The notes: generated by a model from the letters alone, not told the origin. Counted from the stretch's first letter, positions 28,361-39,985 are shown. The stretch: DNA of 64,000 nucleotides from Streptococcus equinus ATCC 9812 (GCF_000187265.1 NZ_GL698429.1:1138929-1202928), one strand, 5' to 3'. Translations and numbers: made by a program.

Positions 28361-29103
28361 TTGATAAACCAAATTTCAACTTGACTAGGATCTGAAAGAA
28401 CAAGAACACTCTCTTTTTTATCCAAATAAATGGATTGCTCTTTAGATTCCAAATAATCTGCCAAAGCTCTCAAGTCATATTCTTTAGGAACTTTAAATTC
28501 AAGAATTTCCAAATCCCAAGTTTTAAGTGGGTCAATCGTCAAATCTGAACCGTTACCTTCTTTGAACTTAAGATTTAATGGCAAGTTACCACCAAAGATA
28601 TCTTTATAGAAAGCTTGTGAGCTTGCTTTATCAGCAACATTTAGCGTCAATCCTTCAAAACGGAAGGCTGAAACTTCTTCTAATTTATCATTTTCAGGAA
28701 AAGGTCGATTGTCAATTTCTTCAAGAGTTTGAATGTCATCTTCTGAGTGTAACAGGAAAAGATCACCTTCTGGAGAAACTGTCTCAAAAGCATAACCACG
28801 GTCACCTTTAAATAGACGTTCTACGTCAACACCGTTACCTAAAATTGCTTCGATTTCATCAGCTTTAGGAATTTTAACAATAATTTTATTAATTTTTTTA
28901 TCGCCTTTAACAGCACGAGTCCATGGTGCTGGTGATTCTTCAATAACAAAACGTGCATTTCGTTGTTTTGTTGAAAAAACGGCGATTGCATTTTCTTCGT
29001 GAACTAATTTAAAACCTAATCGTTGGTAGAAATCAACGTTTTGATCTCGATTGTTGATTCGTAAAACAGGGTGCCTAAACGTGACTCCGTTAAATAAAGT
29101 CAT
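28357..29103 (-). CDS. cppA: CppA family protein (VOC-like fold)
   Basis: 248 residues with two glyoxalase/VOC-like modules: residues about 1-120 (FRHPVLRINNRDQNVDFYQR) and 145-248 (FEGLTLNVADKASSQAFYK). It matches streptococcal CppA, once described as a complement C3-degrading proteinase. No protease motif or signal peptide is visible, so the name may not reflect its activity. GAGGAG precedes the ATG. Gene order cppA, gla, pepX is conserved in streptococci. Confidence 0.85.
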   Translation of the reverse strand: MTLFNGVTFRHPVLRINNRDQNVDFYQRLGFKLVHEENAIAVFSTKQRNARFVIEESPAPWTRAVKGDKKINKIIVKIPKADEIEAILGNGVDVERLFKGDRGYAFETVSPEGDLFLLHSEDDIQTLEEIDNRPFPENDKLEEVSAFRFEGLTLNVADKASSQAFYKDIFGGNLPLNLKFKEGNGSDLTIDPLKTWDLEILEFKVPKEYDLRALADYLESKEQSIYLDKKESVLVLSDPSQVEIWFIK

Positions 29104-29233
29104 AAAAATCTCCTCACAGTGTTATGTATTTATAGATTATACGAGTAAGTTCTTATAAAAAATAAGGACCGTGTCTTTTCTATTTTAGAAAAAATTAGTC
29201 AGTTTGACAAGAAATTATGCTTTTCACGACAAA

Positions 29234-29262
29234 ACAAAAAAGAACCCGAAGGTTCTTTTTTC
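29234..29262 (-). terminator. Terminator of gla
   Basis: AGAACC-TTCG-GGTTCT stem followed on the minus strand by TTTTTTG. Confidence 0.8.
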
Positions 29263-29274
29263 TGTTTTATTATC

Positions 29275-30126
29275 TTATAGATACAATAGTTTAAACAAGG
29301 CAACTGCAGCAATACCAGCAAGGATTGGAGCTACAACTGGTACCCATGAATACCACCATTTAGAATCGCCTTTGTGTTCACCAAGAATTGATTTTGGAAG
29401 CAACGCATGGACGATACGTGGACCAAGATCACGTGCAGGGTTAAGACCAGGACCTGTAGGACCACCGAGTGAAGCTACGAGTGTCATTACCAAGAAACCT
29501 AAAGCAAGGTGAGCTACTGATAAACCTGAGTTAGTGAAAGATCCCAGTTGCAATTTACCTTGAATAGTCGTGCCATCAATGCCTTGTTCTGTAGCGTATT
29601 GAACAATTTCAGAACCAAAGTAGTTCTTAGTAAGTGCCATAGCCCCAAAGAAAAGAACGAATGAACCTAAGAACTCATTCAAGAAACCGTTAATCCAAGC
29701 AGCTTTGTGGCTTTCTTTTGTACCATCGTCAACAGCTGAGATAGTTGAGAATGAACCAAGGATAGCATTTGGATTTTCAGTTTTAAGGTAGTATGGCTTG
29801 TGTGTCATAACGATAAGCAATTGACCAAACATTGCACCAAGTAATTGTGCAGTGATGTACTGTGGAACGTGTGACCAGTCAAATAAACCTGAAACTGCAA
29901 GTGCAAGTGTGAAGGCTGGATTAATGTGGTTACCTGAAACGTTACCAAACATGAGTGCAGGAATCATAACACCAAAACCATACCCAAGTGCAATGATAAC
30001 CCACCCAGAGTGATTCCCTTTTGTCCCCTTAAGTTCCACATTAGCAACTGCACCATTACCAAGAATGATGAGTAAAGCTGTCCCGATAAATTCTGTGATG
30101 TATTTCACAGTCCATGAAAAGTCCAT
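29275..30126 (-). CDS. gla: Aquaglyceroporin (glycerol facilitator/aquaporin)
   Basis: 283 residues, six membrane helices. The two pore loops carry NPAFT (GNHINPAFTLA) and NPARD (GPGLNPARDLGPR); the Asp after the second NPAR is the usual mark of glycerol-permeable channels. Passes water and glycerol across the plasma membrane. Start at 30126 (MDFSWTV) behind GGAGGAAAC. Divergent from pepX, as in Lactococcus and Streptococcus. Confidence 0.9.
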   Translation of the reverse strand: MDFSWTVKYITEFIGTALLIILGNGAVANVELKGTKGNHSGWVIIALGYGFGVMIPALMFGNVSGNHINPAFTLALAVSGLFDWSHVPQYITAQLLGAMFGQLLIVMTHKPYYLKTENPNAILGSFSTISAVDDGTKESHKAAWINGFLNEFLGSFVLFFGAMALTKNYFGSEIVQYATEQGIDGTTIQGKLQLGSFTNSGLSVAHLALGFLVMTLVASLGGPTGPGLNPARDLGPRIVHALLPKSILGEHKGDSKWWYSWVPVVAPILAGIAAVALFKLLYL

Positions 30127-30181
30127 GTCTTTTTGTTTCCTCCAAAAAAAATATAGCTTAGACAACTAACATTTTATCAAG

Positions 30182-30227
30182 TATAATAGACAATGTAAAG
30201 GTTATCTGTAAAATTAAAACGTTTACT
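30182..30227 (+). promoter_or_regulatory. gla-pepX divergent control region with cre-like site
   Basis: TATAAT at 30182-30187 serves pepX. ATTAAAACGTTTACT (30213-30227) matches the cre consensus with one mismatch and lies about 20 bases into the pepX transcript and upstream of a possible gla promoter (TTTACA...TATTAT on the minus strand). Confidence 0.5.
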
Positions 30228-30246
30228 TTTAGAAGGAGAAATTTTC

Positions 30247-32529
30247 ATGAAATATAACCAATTCTCTTACATACCACGGCCTGCCGATACTTGTGAACAA
30301 GAATTACAAGCTCTTGGATTTGAGCTTAACAAACGTCAATCTGATAAAGAGACATTAGAGCACTTCTGCCGTAAGATTTTCTTTAATTATAAAGATACGG
30401 ACTATCCACTTGGCAACCTTATTGCTGATTTTGAAACTGATTTACTAACATTCTTGCAATCTGATTATCCTTTAACGGCAGATATTTTTTATACTGTTGC
30501 TCTTCAATTGCTTGGATTCACACCACATGTTGATTTTACAGATACAACCGACTTTTTAGAAAAAATTGCATTTCCAATCAATTACCAAAAAGGTCACATC
30601 ATCGAGATACTTTACCAGCTTCTTCTTAGTCGTCAAAAAAATGGTATGACTTTGCTTGATAACTTGATTAGTAAAGGACTTATCCCAGTTGATAATGATT
30701 ATCATTTTTTCAATGGTAAATCTTTAGCAACCTTTAATACAAATGATTTAATTCGTGAAGTTGTTTATGTACAAGCTCCGCTTGATACTGACAATGATGG
30801 TCAGTTAGATTTGGTTAAAGTTAATATCATTCGTCCTAAAACTAGCCACAAAGTACCAACAATGATGACTGCTAGCCCTTATCACGAAGGGACAAATATC
30901 GTTGCTAACGATAAAAAACTTTACAAAATGGAAGGCGACTTAGCTATCAAGCAAGCAGGTAAAATCGACGTTGAAACTCGAGATTTCAAACCACTTGCAA
31001 CACCTGAATTAGAACTTCCAGTAGGTGAAGCTGAAGAAAGTTTCAGCTTTATCGACCCATACACATTAAACGACTACTTCCTAGCTCGTGGATTTGCAAA
31101 TATTTACGTTTCAGGAGTAGGGACTGCTGGTTCAAATGGCTTTATGACAAGTGGTGACTACGCTCAAGTTGAAAGCTTTAAAGCTGTTATCGATTGGTTA
31201 AATGGCAGAGCTGTTGCCTTTTCTAGCCATCGCCGTGACCAAAAAGTTCTTGCTGATTGGGCTAGTGGGCTAGTCTGCACAACTGGTAAATCTTATCTCG
31301 GTACTATGTCAACAGCCCTTGCGACAACAGGTGTCGAAGGACTCAAAGTTATCATCGCTGAATCAGCTATTTCATCTTGGTACGACTACTACCGCGAAAA
31401 CGGTCTTGTCTGTAGCCCTGGCGGCTATCCTGGTGAAGACCTTGATGTTCTTACCGAATTGACTTACTCACGAAACTTACTAGCTGGCGATTATCTCCAT
31501 AATAATGACCATTACCAAAAATTACTCGATGAACAATCAGCTAACTTAGACCGAGAAACTGGTGATTACAACCAATTTTGGCATGACCGCAACTACCTTC
31601 CTCATGCTGATAAGGTATCCGCAACATGCGTTTATACACACGGTCTTCAAGATTGGAATGTTAAACCTCGCCACGTCTTCAATATTTTCAATGCACTGCC
31701 TCAAAATGTCGAAAAACATGCTTTCCTTCACAACGGTGAGCATGTCTACATGCATAACTGGCAATCAATCGATTTCCGCGAAAGTATGAATACACTACTT
31801 TCTGAAAAAATGCTCGGACAAGATAGCCACTATGACTTACCAACACTTATTTGGCAAGATAATAGTCAAGAACAAACTTGGTCAAGTCAATTAACAAAAT
31901 TTGGCAGCGATGACAAAGAAACATTATCTCTTGGCACTAACCAACAAATCATTGATAACCACTATGGCAAAGATGACTTCGAACGTTACAGTAAAAACTT
32001 CCATACTTTCAAGACAGATTTATTTGCTGGAAAGGCAAACAGTATCTGCGTTGATATTCCACTCCACAAAGACTATCACATCAACGGACAAATAACCCTA
32101 CATTTAACACTGAAATCAAGTGAAAATAAAGGGCTCTTATCTGCACAAGTGCTTGATTACGGTCAGAAAAAACGTTTCAAAGATGTGCCAACCAACCGAA
32201 ACCTTCATGCTATCGACAACGGGCGCAACTTTTCACGCGAAGCACTTAAAGAATTGCCATTTGTCAAAACACAAGAACGTGTCATCACAAAAGGTGTTCT
32301 CAATCTGCAAAATCGAAGTGATTTGCTGACTGTCGAAGATATCAAACCAAATGAGTGGATGACTCTTGATTTTACCCTTCAACCAAGCATCTACAAACTC
32401 AAAAAAGGTGATAACTTGCGAGTCCTTCTCTACACAACAGACTTCGAGCACACTATCCGTGATAACGGAAATTACATTTTGACAGTTGATTTGGAAAACT
32501 CAAGTCTTGAAATGCCCGTAGAAAAATAA
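30247..32529 (+). CDS. pepX: Xaa-Pro dipeptidyl-peptidase
   Basis: 760 residues, S15 family. Releases X-Pro dipeptides from the N-terminus of peptides. The catalytic Ser lies in GKSYLGTMS (about 350). Asp is near QDWNVK and His near [12 protein letters not shown] in the alpha/beta-hydrolase part; the C-terminal jelly-roll domain covers about 560-760. Cytoplasmic, no signal. GAAGGAGAA upstream. Own terminator. Confidence 0.96.
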   Translation: MKYNQFSYIPRPADTCEQELQALGFELNKRQSDKETLEHFCRKIFFNYKDTDYPLGNLIADFETDLLTFLQSDYPLTADIFYTVALQLLGFTPHVDFTDTTDFLEKIAFPINYQKGHIIEILYQLLLSRQKNGMTLLDNLISKGLIPVDNDYHFFNGKSLATFNTNDLIREVVYVQAPLDTDNDGQLDLVKVNIIRPKTSHKVPTMMTASPYHEGTNIVANDKKLYKMEGDLAIKQAGKIDVETRDFKPLATPELELPVGEAEESFSFIDPYTLNDYFLARGFANIYVSGVGTAGSNGFMTSGDYAQVESFKAVIDWLNGRAVAFSSHRRDQKVLADWASGLVCTTGKSYLGTMSTALATTGVEGLKVIIAESAISSWYDYYRENGLVCSPGGYPGEDLDVLTELTYSRNLLAGDYLHNNDHYQKLLDEQSANLDRETGDYNQFWHDRNYLPHADKVSATCVYTHGLQDWNVKPRHVFNIFNALPQNVEKHAFLHNGEHVYMHNWQSIDFRESMNTLLSEKMLGQDSHYDLPTLIWQDNSQEQTWSSQLTKFGSDDKETLSLGTNQQIIDNHYGKDDFERYSKNFHTFKTDLFAGKANSICVDIPLHKDYHINGQITLHLTLKSSENKGLLSAQVLDYGQKKRFKDVPTNRNLHAIDNGRNFSREALKELPFVKTQERVITKGVLNLQNRSDLLTVEDIKPNEWMTLDFTLQPSIYKLKKGDNLRVLLYTTDFEHTIRDNGNYILTVDLENSSLEMPVEK

Positions 32530-32532
32530 CTA

Positions 32533-32568
32533 TCAAAAAAGATTGAACCAAAGGTTCAATCTTTTTTA
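32533..32568. terminator. Bidirectional terminator between pepX and the sensor kinase
   Basis: AAAAAAGATTGAACC-AAA-GGTTCAATCTTTTTT, symmetric T-runs on both strands. Confidence 0.85.
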
Positions 32569-34281
32569 TTTATGAAACGTTAGTAACATCTGTGTCCCAA
32601 TATTTTCCTGACTTTGGACTTGAATAGTAGCGTTATGAAGTTTCAAAGCATGTTTGACAATTGACAAGCCAAGACCTGTTCCGCCAACTTTTTTAGAGCG
32701 GCTTTTATCAACACGATAAAATCTTTCAAAAATACGGTTCTGCTCTTCTTTTGGAATACCAAGACCAGTATCCTTAATAGCTAAGAAAACATCTTTTTTG
32801 TTCGATGTGATTGTTACTTCAACGCTTCCCTTATCACGATTATAAGTAATAGCATTATCACAAATATTGTACAAAATCGAATGAATCAAAGCAGGATCTC
32901 CAAACATCATGGTTGACTGACCTGTTAAGTGTAGACGAATCTGTCTCTGACTAGCTTTAGTAGATAAACTATCAAGAACATTTTTAGCAATTGCGTAAAC
33001 ATCCAATGTTTCCATAGGTACTTGATCTATCTCATCCAGATGTGACAATTTGATAATATCTTCTACTAACTGAACCATACGCTTAGACTCTTTGTAAATT
33101 TTACCAGCAAAATGAGGAGTATCCTCACTTGAAACCATTCCACTTGCAAGCATCTCTGAATATCCTGAGATTACATGTAAAGGTGTTTTTAATTCATGTG
33201 AGACATTAGCTGTAAATTCATGACGCAACTGTTCATTTTGCAGTTGTTCTGTCACATCAAACAAAAGAATAACTAATCCTGTCACGTTGCCTTCAAATAA
33301 AATCGGACGAATCAGAACTTTATAGCTTTCCTTATCAAAATGGATAATTCTTTCTTGCTTTTGACCATCTAGACCTGATTTTAACCATTTATTAAACGAA
33401 AAATCCATCGTGAGTTTTAAGATGTTTTTTCCAAGACACGTTTGATCTGTCTGAAAAAGTTGTTGCGCAGCATCATTGATACTAATTACCTGACACTTAG
33501 CATCCAATAAAATAATACCTTCTTTAATTTTTGAAATAATGGTATCAAATTCTTCTTTTTTCTGGTTTAACAAAGCTTCTTGTTTACTCAATGCCTTTTG
33601 GTGATGATCAATCCGTCTTAGCAAAGGAGAAATTTCATCATAAGCTTCATTTTTCAGTGGCTGATCCAAATCTAAATCATTTAAAGGCGCCACAATACGT
33701 TTAGCAGTATATCGCGCGACCCAAATGGATAATGTAATAGCTAATATGATAATTAGCGCAAATGGCTGAAACATTCGAATGTATAGTAACAACAAGCTGT
33801 GCTGTGTCACTGATAATCGGATAACCGTCCCATTATCTAGACGCTGCGCTAGATATAGAGACTTAGTTGTTAAGGTTGATGAATAGCGCGTGCTTTCTCC
33901 TTTTCCATCAGTCAAGGCTTCCTTAAATTCTTTCCGATTGGCATGGTTATCCATTTTCTTAGCATCATACTGATTATCATAGAGGACATTTCCTTCGTGG
34001 TCAATCCAAGTCATTCAAACTCCGGATACCTTAAGGTAATCAAAGTAGCTCTTTCCCTCAAGGTTTACCCCTTGAGCAACCAAAGAAGTCTCCGCACGAA
34101 GTTGCTCTTTTTGTACCTGAGCAAAGTAGCTATAAAGAACCCCCATAATTAACATAACTGCCAAAAAGAGAATTCCCAAAGTTACCATCCCAAAAGCAAT
34201 AAGGACATGCCAAACTCCAAACTTTAAGTTCTGTAGGAAAGATGCTATAATATTAATATCTTTTCCAAGATAAATTTCCAA
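32566..34281 (-). pseudogene. Sensor histidine kinase (PhoR-like) split by an in-frame TGA
   Basis: Two frames in the same register, 34281-34018 and 34014-32569, are separated only by TGA at 34015-34017. Together they make a complete 571-codon kinase: membrane helix (about 27-50), extracellular part, second helix (about 180-200), HAMP, PAS (IISKIKEGIILLDAKCQVIS), HisKA with the phosphorylated His in TANVSHELKTPLHVIS, and HATPase boxes (ILYNICDNAITYN, DTGLGIP, GGTGLGLSIV). The expected residue at the stop is Arg (R-M-T-W-I-D), so CGA to TGA is likely. The first start is a TTG, and no response regulator gene is adjacent. The downstream 482-codon part has its own ATG but lacks the first helix. 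Confidence 0.85.
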
Positions 34282-34327
34282 ATTAATAAAGGATTAAACC
34301 CTTGCTCTGAAAGGAATCTCGTTAATT

Positions 34328-34627
34328 ATGATGAACATGCAAAACATGATGCGTCAAGCTCAAAAACTTCAAAAACAAATGGAGAAAAAACAAGCTGAGC
34401 TTGCTAGCACAACTTTCACTGGAAAATCAGCTCAAGAACTTGTCGTTGCTGAATTCACAGGTGACAAAAAATTGGTAAATATCTCATTCAAAGATGCTAT
34501 CGTTGACCCAGATGATATCGAAACACTTCAAGATATGACAACTCAAGCTATCAACGATGCTCTTGCTCAAGTTGATGCTGCAACCAAAAAAACTCTTGGC
34601 GCATTTGCAGGAAAATTGCCATTCTAA
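34328..34627 (+). CDS. YbaB/EbfC nucleoid-associated protein
   Basis: 99 residues: the helical N-terminus ([20 protein letters not shown]), the conserved core [18 protein letters not shown] and the C-terminus typical of YbaB. Homodimeric DNA-binding protein. AAAGGA stands about 12 bases before the ATG. TATAAT at 34246-34251 is a likely -10. Confidence 0.93.
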   Translation: MMNMQNMMRQAQKLQKQMEKKQAELASTTFTGKSAQELVVAEFTGDKKLVNISFKDAIVDPDDIETLQDMTTQAINDALAQVDAATKKTLGAFAGKLPF

Positions 34628-34635
34628 TTTTAAAA

Positions 34636-34671
34636 CAAAAAACTCGAACCAATTGGTTCGAGCTTTTTTTA
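34636..34671. terminator. Bidirectional terminator between ybaB and the MerR gene
   Basis: AAAACTCGAACC-AATT-GGTTCGAGCTTTTTTT. Confidence 0.85.
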
Positions 34672-35391
34672 CACTTCTTTTGCTGTTTCAATACAATATG
34701 ATTTTTCATGACAATGTGGACAAGTTAATTTTCGTATTTTTGGCGTATGGGGCGCAAAGAAAAATGTTTTAAAATTTGGTTGGAACACATGATGACAATT
34801 TGGGCAGATATAAGCAACATTTTGAGCATAATTCTTCGTAAACCAAACAGCGAAGGGAGCTAGGATGATTTCAGCAATCACATAAATCCAAATATTCCAA
34901 GCCACTATTGCCCAGACTAAACTACCAACTTGAACAAGAAACAAGGGCAAAAAGATGAAAAACATCTTCCAATGAACTTTTTTCAATGATTTTTGATTTT
35001 TCATGGTAAGAGAAATGTCTGATAAAAATTCTAGTGACTGACTTGAATCAGTTTTAACCCTGTCAAGAAGATTTACAGCTGTGTCAAGTTTAGCTTTTTT
35101 CTCTGCAAGCTGCTGCTTGATAGCTTTGATATGCTCGACCAAAAGCAATTCTAAAACCTGCTTTGCATTTTCTTCAGCATACAAGCGTTTAATCTGCTCT
35201 ATTGAAAAGTCAAGATCACGCAAAAAACAAATCAAGCGTAATTTCTCCAAATCAGATTCGCTATAAATACGACGACCACCTTCTGATAACTGAGATGGCA
35301 CTAAAATGCCTCGTTTATCATAGTACTGAACTGTGCGAACAGAAACACCTGCTAGCTTAGCCAAATCACCAGTTGTATAAGTCTGAGACAT
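34669..35391 (-). CDS. MerR-family regulator with two membrane helices and a zinc-ribbon-like tail
   Basis: 240 residues. The N-terminal MerR HTH (YTTGDLAKLAGVSVRTVQYY) is followed by a dimer coiled coil (about 75-125), two membrane helices (about 143-162 and 167-186), then a Cys-rich domain with CPNCHH and CPHCHEKSYC, four Cys that could bind zinc. This is a membrane-tethered regulator layout. The sensed signal and targets are unknown. Start at 35391 behind AAAGGAGGTGA. Confidence 0.82.
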   Translation of the reverse strand: MSQTYTTGDLAKLAGVSVRTVQYYDKRGILVPSQLSEGGRRIYSESDLEKLRLICFLRDLDFSIEQIKRLYAEENAKQVLELLLVEHIKAIKQQLAEKKAKLDTAVNLLDRVKTDSSQSLEFLSDISLTMKNQKSLKKVHWKMFFIFLPLFLVQVGSLVWAIVAWNIWIYVIAEIILAPFAVWFTKNYAQNVAYICPNCHHVFQPNFKTFFFAPHTPKIRKLTCPHCHEKSYCIETAKEV

Positions 35392-35486
35392 TTCCTTCAC
35401 CTCCTTTCTGCCCTCATTATAGGACATGCCCCAAGGTCATAAGCAAGAGGTTACCTTAGATGATTTTTTTGAAAAATAGCAGAGCC

Positions 35487-36074
35487 TTAGCCAAAAAAGC
35501 CACCCAAAGCAGCAAATGGATTATCACCATGCTCTTCTTCTTGCTGATTTAAATAAGATTTATTCTCATCAAATTCCATAAATTTTTCATAAACAAGAGC
35601 TGTCATACGAGCATCTTCTAGTGAATTATGACCGTGACCAGAAATCCCCAAAAAGTCTGCAACACTTGTTAATTTAAGATTAGCAATACCATTTAAATCT
35701 GAGCTACGACGTTCATAAGCTTCATCATAAAGATCAACCTTGTAAAGCTCTGTCAAATCTAAATTATTTTCAGCTAACAAAGGAAGGTCTGATTTCAAGG
35801 CATTGTAGCCAACGAGAGCTGTTTTGCCAACAAAATCTTTAAAATTAGCCAAGACTTTATCTAATTTTGGCGCCTTAGCAATTTTTTCAGACGTGATTCC
35901 TGTCAAACCATTAATAAAAGATTGTAAAGGCACATCAGTGTAAACATAAGTGTCAAAGCTGTCAATCTCTTCACCATCTTTAAATTTTACTGCTGACACT
36001 TGGATAATATGACTAACTTCAGCAACTGTGTTGAATTCCAAGTCAAAAGCAATGTACTCAGATAGCTTTTCCAT
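35487..36074 (-). CDS. DnaQ-like 3'-5' exonuclease
   Basis: 195 residues. DEDDh exonuclease motifs: FDLEFNTVA (ExoI; Asp-Glu), VGYNALKSDLPLL (ExoII) and HNSLEDARMTA (ExoIII; His and Asp). Related to the DNA polymerase III epsilon subunit. Also fits an RNase T/oligo-RNase-like role; DNA proofreading is not proven. Strong AGGAGGAATT before the ATG. Lies after rocS. Confidence 0.87.
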   Translation of the reverse strand: MEKLSEYIAFDLEFNTVAEVSHIIQVSAVKFKDGEEIDSFDTYVYTDVPLQSFINGLTGITSEKIAKAPKLDKVLANFKDFVGKTALVGYNALKSDLPLLAENNLDLTELYKVDLYDEAYERRSSDLNGIANLKLTSVADFLGISGHGHNSLEDARMTALVYEKFMEFDENKSYLNQQEEEHGDNPFAALGGFFG

Positions 36075-36113
36075 AATTCCTCCTTAATCACATAACTAGT
36101 TTGCTTTTACAAA

Positions 36114-36142
36114 ATAAGCTGGAACTTTCGTCCCAGCCACCA
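36114..36142 (-). terminator. Possible terminator after rocS
   Basis: GCTGGGACGAAAGTTCCAGC hairpin with TTATTTTG after it on the minus strand; T-run interrupted. Confidence 0.45.
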
Positions 36143-36148
36143 ACTTCC

Positions 36149-36697
36149 TTATTTTTTACCAAAAAGGCGTGAGAACAAACCTTTTTTCTTAGTTTCTTCT
36201 ACTTCTTCTTGTTCTTGAGTTTCTTCTTCAGTTTTTGTTTGAATTTCTTCAAATTCAGCTTTAGCTTCGTTTAGTTCAAGTTGAAGACGTTTACTATCTT
36301 CCATTGCGGCAAGTGTCAACTGTTGTTGTTGATCCAACTGTTTATCTTTCTCACCGATTTGAACATCTTTAACACGAAGTTGTTCATCTTTTGAAGCCAA
36401 TTGTTTATCTTTAGCTTTTAGTTGTTCATACAAACGAGTAATTTCTGTATTTTTCTCGTCAACTAAAATCTCTAAAAGCTCACGTTGTTTTGTTTCTTCA
36501 TCAATTGGTTCATCTTCAAAGATTGTTTTTTTGTAGATTTCTTCTAGCTTGATAAGTCCGCTACGATTAACAACCGTAACCCCTTTTTCATTTTTATCAA
36601 CATCTTCTTCTGGGAGATTCTTAACACGATTGTTAACCGCTTGACGGCTAACTCCTAGAATCTCAGCAATTTCACTAACTGTTTTCTCGATTGCCAT
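36149..36697 (-). CDS. rocS: RocS-like chromosome segregation regulator
   Basis: 182 residues. An N-terminal HTH (VSEIAEILGVSRQAVNNRV) is followed by a long central coiled coil with repeats of KDEQLRVKDVQIGEKDKQL (about 85-130), an acidic stretch and a short amphipathic C-terminal helix (KKGLFSRLFGKK). This is the domain order of pneumococcal RocS, which links DNA to the membrane and to the capsule tyrosine kinase pathway. AGAGGATATT precedes the ATG. Confidence 0.82.
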   Translation of the reverse strand: MAIEKTVSEIAEILGVSRQAVNNRVKNLPEEDVDKNEKGVTVVNRSGLIKLEEIYKKTIFEDEPIDEETKQRELLEILVDEKNTEITRLYEQLKAKDKQLASKDEQLRVKDVQIGEKDKQLDQQQQLTLAAMEDSKRLQLELNEAKAEFEEIQTKTEEETQEQEEVEETKKKGLFSRLFGKK

Positions 36698-36868
36698 AAT
36701 ATCCTCTTTACATTGAAATACTTATGACAAGAATAACACATGAGCCCTTGATTGTCAATTTAAAGTCGGTTTCTTGACTGCTTCAAGCTTGAAATGATAG
36801 GCTTTTTTTAAATCGTGTCAACTTTCTGTCATTTTTTGTAAACTTGGTCATTTCATTACGGGACTTGA

Positions 36869-38065
<1,197 letters not shown>

Positions 38066-38111
38066 TTCACAAAAGAAATCCAAAAATGGGTTTCTTTTTT
38101 TAAAATAATAT

Positions 38112-38123
38112 TTAACTAGTTAA
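38112..38123. promoter_or_regulatory. AdcR box 1 upstream of rpsN
   Basis: TTAACTAGTTAA, an exact match to the zinc repressor AdcR consensus TTAACYRGTTAA, upstream of the -35 box (TTGATA at 38133-38138). Confidence 0.85.
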
Positions 38124-38132
38124 GATTTTTAC

Positions 38133-38160
38133 TTGATAATCTCTGCTAAAATGTTATGAT
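38133..38160 (+). promoter_or_regulatory. Promoter of rpsN
   Basis: TTGATA (38133-38138) and TATGAT (38155-38160), 16-base spacer, between two AdcR boxes. Confidence 0.65.
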
Positions 38161-38168
38161 AAACATTG

Positions 38169-38180
38169 TTAACCAGTTAA
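38169..38180. promoter_or_regulatory. AdcR box 2 at the rpsN start site
   Basis: TTAACCAGTTAA, also an exact AdcR match, covering the transcription start region. With zinc, AdcR should shut off rpsN. Confidence 0.85.
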
Positions 38181-38197
38181 CTAAAAAGGAGGTTGTC

Positions 38198-38467
38198 ATG
38201 GCAAAAAAATCTAAAATCGCTAGATACAACAAACAATTAAAACTCATCGAACAATATGCTGACTTGCGTCGAGAACTTAAGGCTAAAGGTGACTATGAAG
38301 CCCTTCGCAAACTACCACGCGATTCAAATCCAAATCGTCTGAAAAATCGTGACCGCATTGATGGACGCCCACATGCTTATATGCGAAAATTTGGTATGAG
38401 CCGAATCAATTTCCGCAATCTTGCGCACGAAGGAAAAATCCCAGGCATCACAAAAGCCAGCTGGTAA
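38198..38467 (+). CDS. rpsN: 30S ribosomal protein S14, zinc-independent paralogue
   Basis: 89 residues. This long S14 form lacks the CxxC pairs of the zinc-ribbon type and ends in [21 protein letters not shown]. It replaces the zinc form when zinc is scarce, freeing zinc. Start at 38198 behind AAGGAGG. The two flanking AdcR boxes confirm zinc control. Confidence 0.94.
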   Translation: MAKKSKIARYNKQLKLIEQYADLRRELKAKGDYEALRKLPRDSNPNRLKNRDRIDGRPHAYMRKFGMSRINFRNLAHEGKIPGITKASW

Positions 38468-38502
38468 TCAATTTAGAAAGAAAAAAGTTTTAATCAAGAT
38501 AA

Positions 38503-38535
38503 AAAACTCCTGACAGCACCGTTCAGGAGTTCTCT
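38503..38535. terminator. Bidirectional terminator between rpsN and tsaD
   Basis: AACTCCTGA...TCAGGAGTT 9-bp stem; T-run on the minus-strand side (rc of AAAAAA). Confidence 0.7.
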
Positions 38536-38543
38536 TATGTATT

Positions 38544-39554
38544 TTAATCCAAAGTATCAAAAGCCAAGCTTGGTTTTGCATTTAAATCAAGACCTGCAAA
38601 GTGACCTTTATCGTATTCGATAGCTGCGGCAAGTGAAACCATTCCAGCATTGTCACCACATAGACGAAGTGGTGGAATAACGACTTCTGCTTCTGTGATT
38701 TCATCGGCTAAGCGTTCACGCAAGCCTTGGTTTGCAGCAACACCACCAGCAACAACTAATGTTTTTACTGGAAATTTTTCCAAAGCTTTTTTAGTTTTAG
38801 CCATCAAAACATCTAAAACGGCTGCTTGGAATGAAGCTGACAAGTCTTCGTTTGACAATGTTTCACCTTTTTGAGCGGCATTGTGATGCAAATTGATAAA
38901 GGCAGATTTCAAACCTGAGAATGAAAATTCTAGATTATCTTCTTTAATCATAGCACGTGGAAAATCGTAAATATCTTTTCCTTTGTGGGCTAACTGGTCA
39001 ATTTCACGTCCTGCAGGATATGTAAGTCCCATAACACGCCCCACTTTATCATAAGCTTCACCAACGGCATCGTCACGTGTTTCACCGACAATTTTATAGT
39101 TACCAGGTTCAGACACATAAACAAGTTCTGTGTGACCACCAGAAACTAACAGAGCCATCAATGGGTATTGAAGTTCTTGCACCTCACGCGCAGCCATCAA
39201 ATGCCCTGACATATGGTTAACTGGAATAAGTGGCAAATTATTAGCCCAAGCAAACGCCTTCGCAGCCGCCATTCCGACCAAAATTGCACCAACTAAACCA
39301 GGTCCGTAAGTCACAGCAACAGCATCAAGGTCACTGACCTCAATCTCTGCGGCAGCTAAGGCATCCTTAAAACAAGTTGTAATAACTTCCACATGGTGAC
39401 GACTCGCAACTTCTGGTACAACACCACCAAAACGTTTATGACTTTCGATTTGGCTTGCAATAACGTTACTTAAAATCTCACTTTCATTTTTTAAGACCGC
39501 GATACTTGTCTCGTCACAAGAACTCTCCACGGCCAGAATATATCTATCTTTCAT
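38544..39554 (-). CDS. tsaD: tRNA N6-threonylcarbamoyladenosine transferase TsaD
   Basis: 336 residues, Kae1/TsaD family. Iron ligands are in [14 protein letters not shown] ATPase motifs: [13 protein letters not shown] and [11 protein letters not shown]. With TsaB, TsaE and TsaC makes t6A37 on ANN-decoding tRNAs. Lies after rimI in the tsaB-rimI-tsaD operon. Confidence 0.96.
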   Translation of the reverse strand: MKDRYILAVESSCDETSIAVLKNESEILSNVIASQIESHKRFGGVVPEVASRHHVEVITTCFKDALAAAEIEVSDLDAVAVTYGPGLVGAILVGMAAAKAFAWANNLPLIPVNHMSGHLMAAREVQELQYPLMALLVSGGHTELVYVSEPGNYKIVGETRDDAVGEAYDKVGRVMGLTYPAGREIDQLAHKGKDIYDFPRAMIKEDNLEFSFSGLKSAFINLHHNAAQKGETLSNEDLSASFQAAVLDVLMAKTKKALEKFPVKTLVVAGGVAANQGLRERLADEITEAEVVIPPLRLCGDNAGMVSLAAAIEYDKGHFAGLDLNAKPSLAFDTLD

Positions 39555-39568
39555 CTAATTTTTTCCTC

Positions 39569-39985
39569 TTATTTACCTTCGCGCTTCATAATAATCGCAT
39601 CTTCTACAGGTTCATGATAATATTGCTTGCGCTTGCCGATAATGTCAAAGCCAAACTTCTTGTATAAGGCTTGAGCTGAAGCATTCGATGCCCTAACCTC
39701 TAAGAAAATGGGATAGTCCATCTGGTCTAGATTGGCTAGCAATTGACTTCCAAGACCGTGTCTTTGATAAGCTTTTTTAATAGCAATATTTGTGATTTCT
39801 AATTCCCCTGCCAGCTGCTGAATCGCTAAAAATCCAGCGATTTCACCATTTTTTTCAATAAAAAAGTAATCAACATTTTCCTGCTGCATGTCCGATAAAA
39901 TCTGCTTTTCAGACCAGGGAGAAACGGGATAGACATCCGACAAAATCTCATAAACAGCAGTGACATTTTTTTGTAAATCTTTCAT
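39569..39985 (-). CDS. rimI: Ribosomal protein S18 alanine N-acetyltransferase
   Basis: 138 residues, GNAT fold with the acetyl-CoA motif KKAYQRHGLGSQLL and FLEVRASNASAQALYKKFGF, as in RimI. The start at 39985 is set by family alignment; its ribosome site is weak and it begins 1 base after the tsaB stop, which suggests reinitiation. Confidence 0.88.
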   Translation of the reverse strand: MKDLQKNVTAVYEILSDVYPVSPWSEKQILSDMQQENVDYFFIEKNGEIAGFLAIQQLAGELEITNIAIKKAYQRHGLGSQLLANLDQMDYPIFLEVRASNASAQALYKKFGFDIIGKRKQYYHEPVEDAIIMKREGK

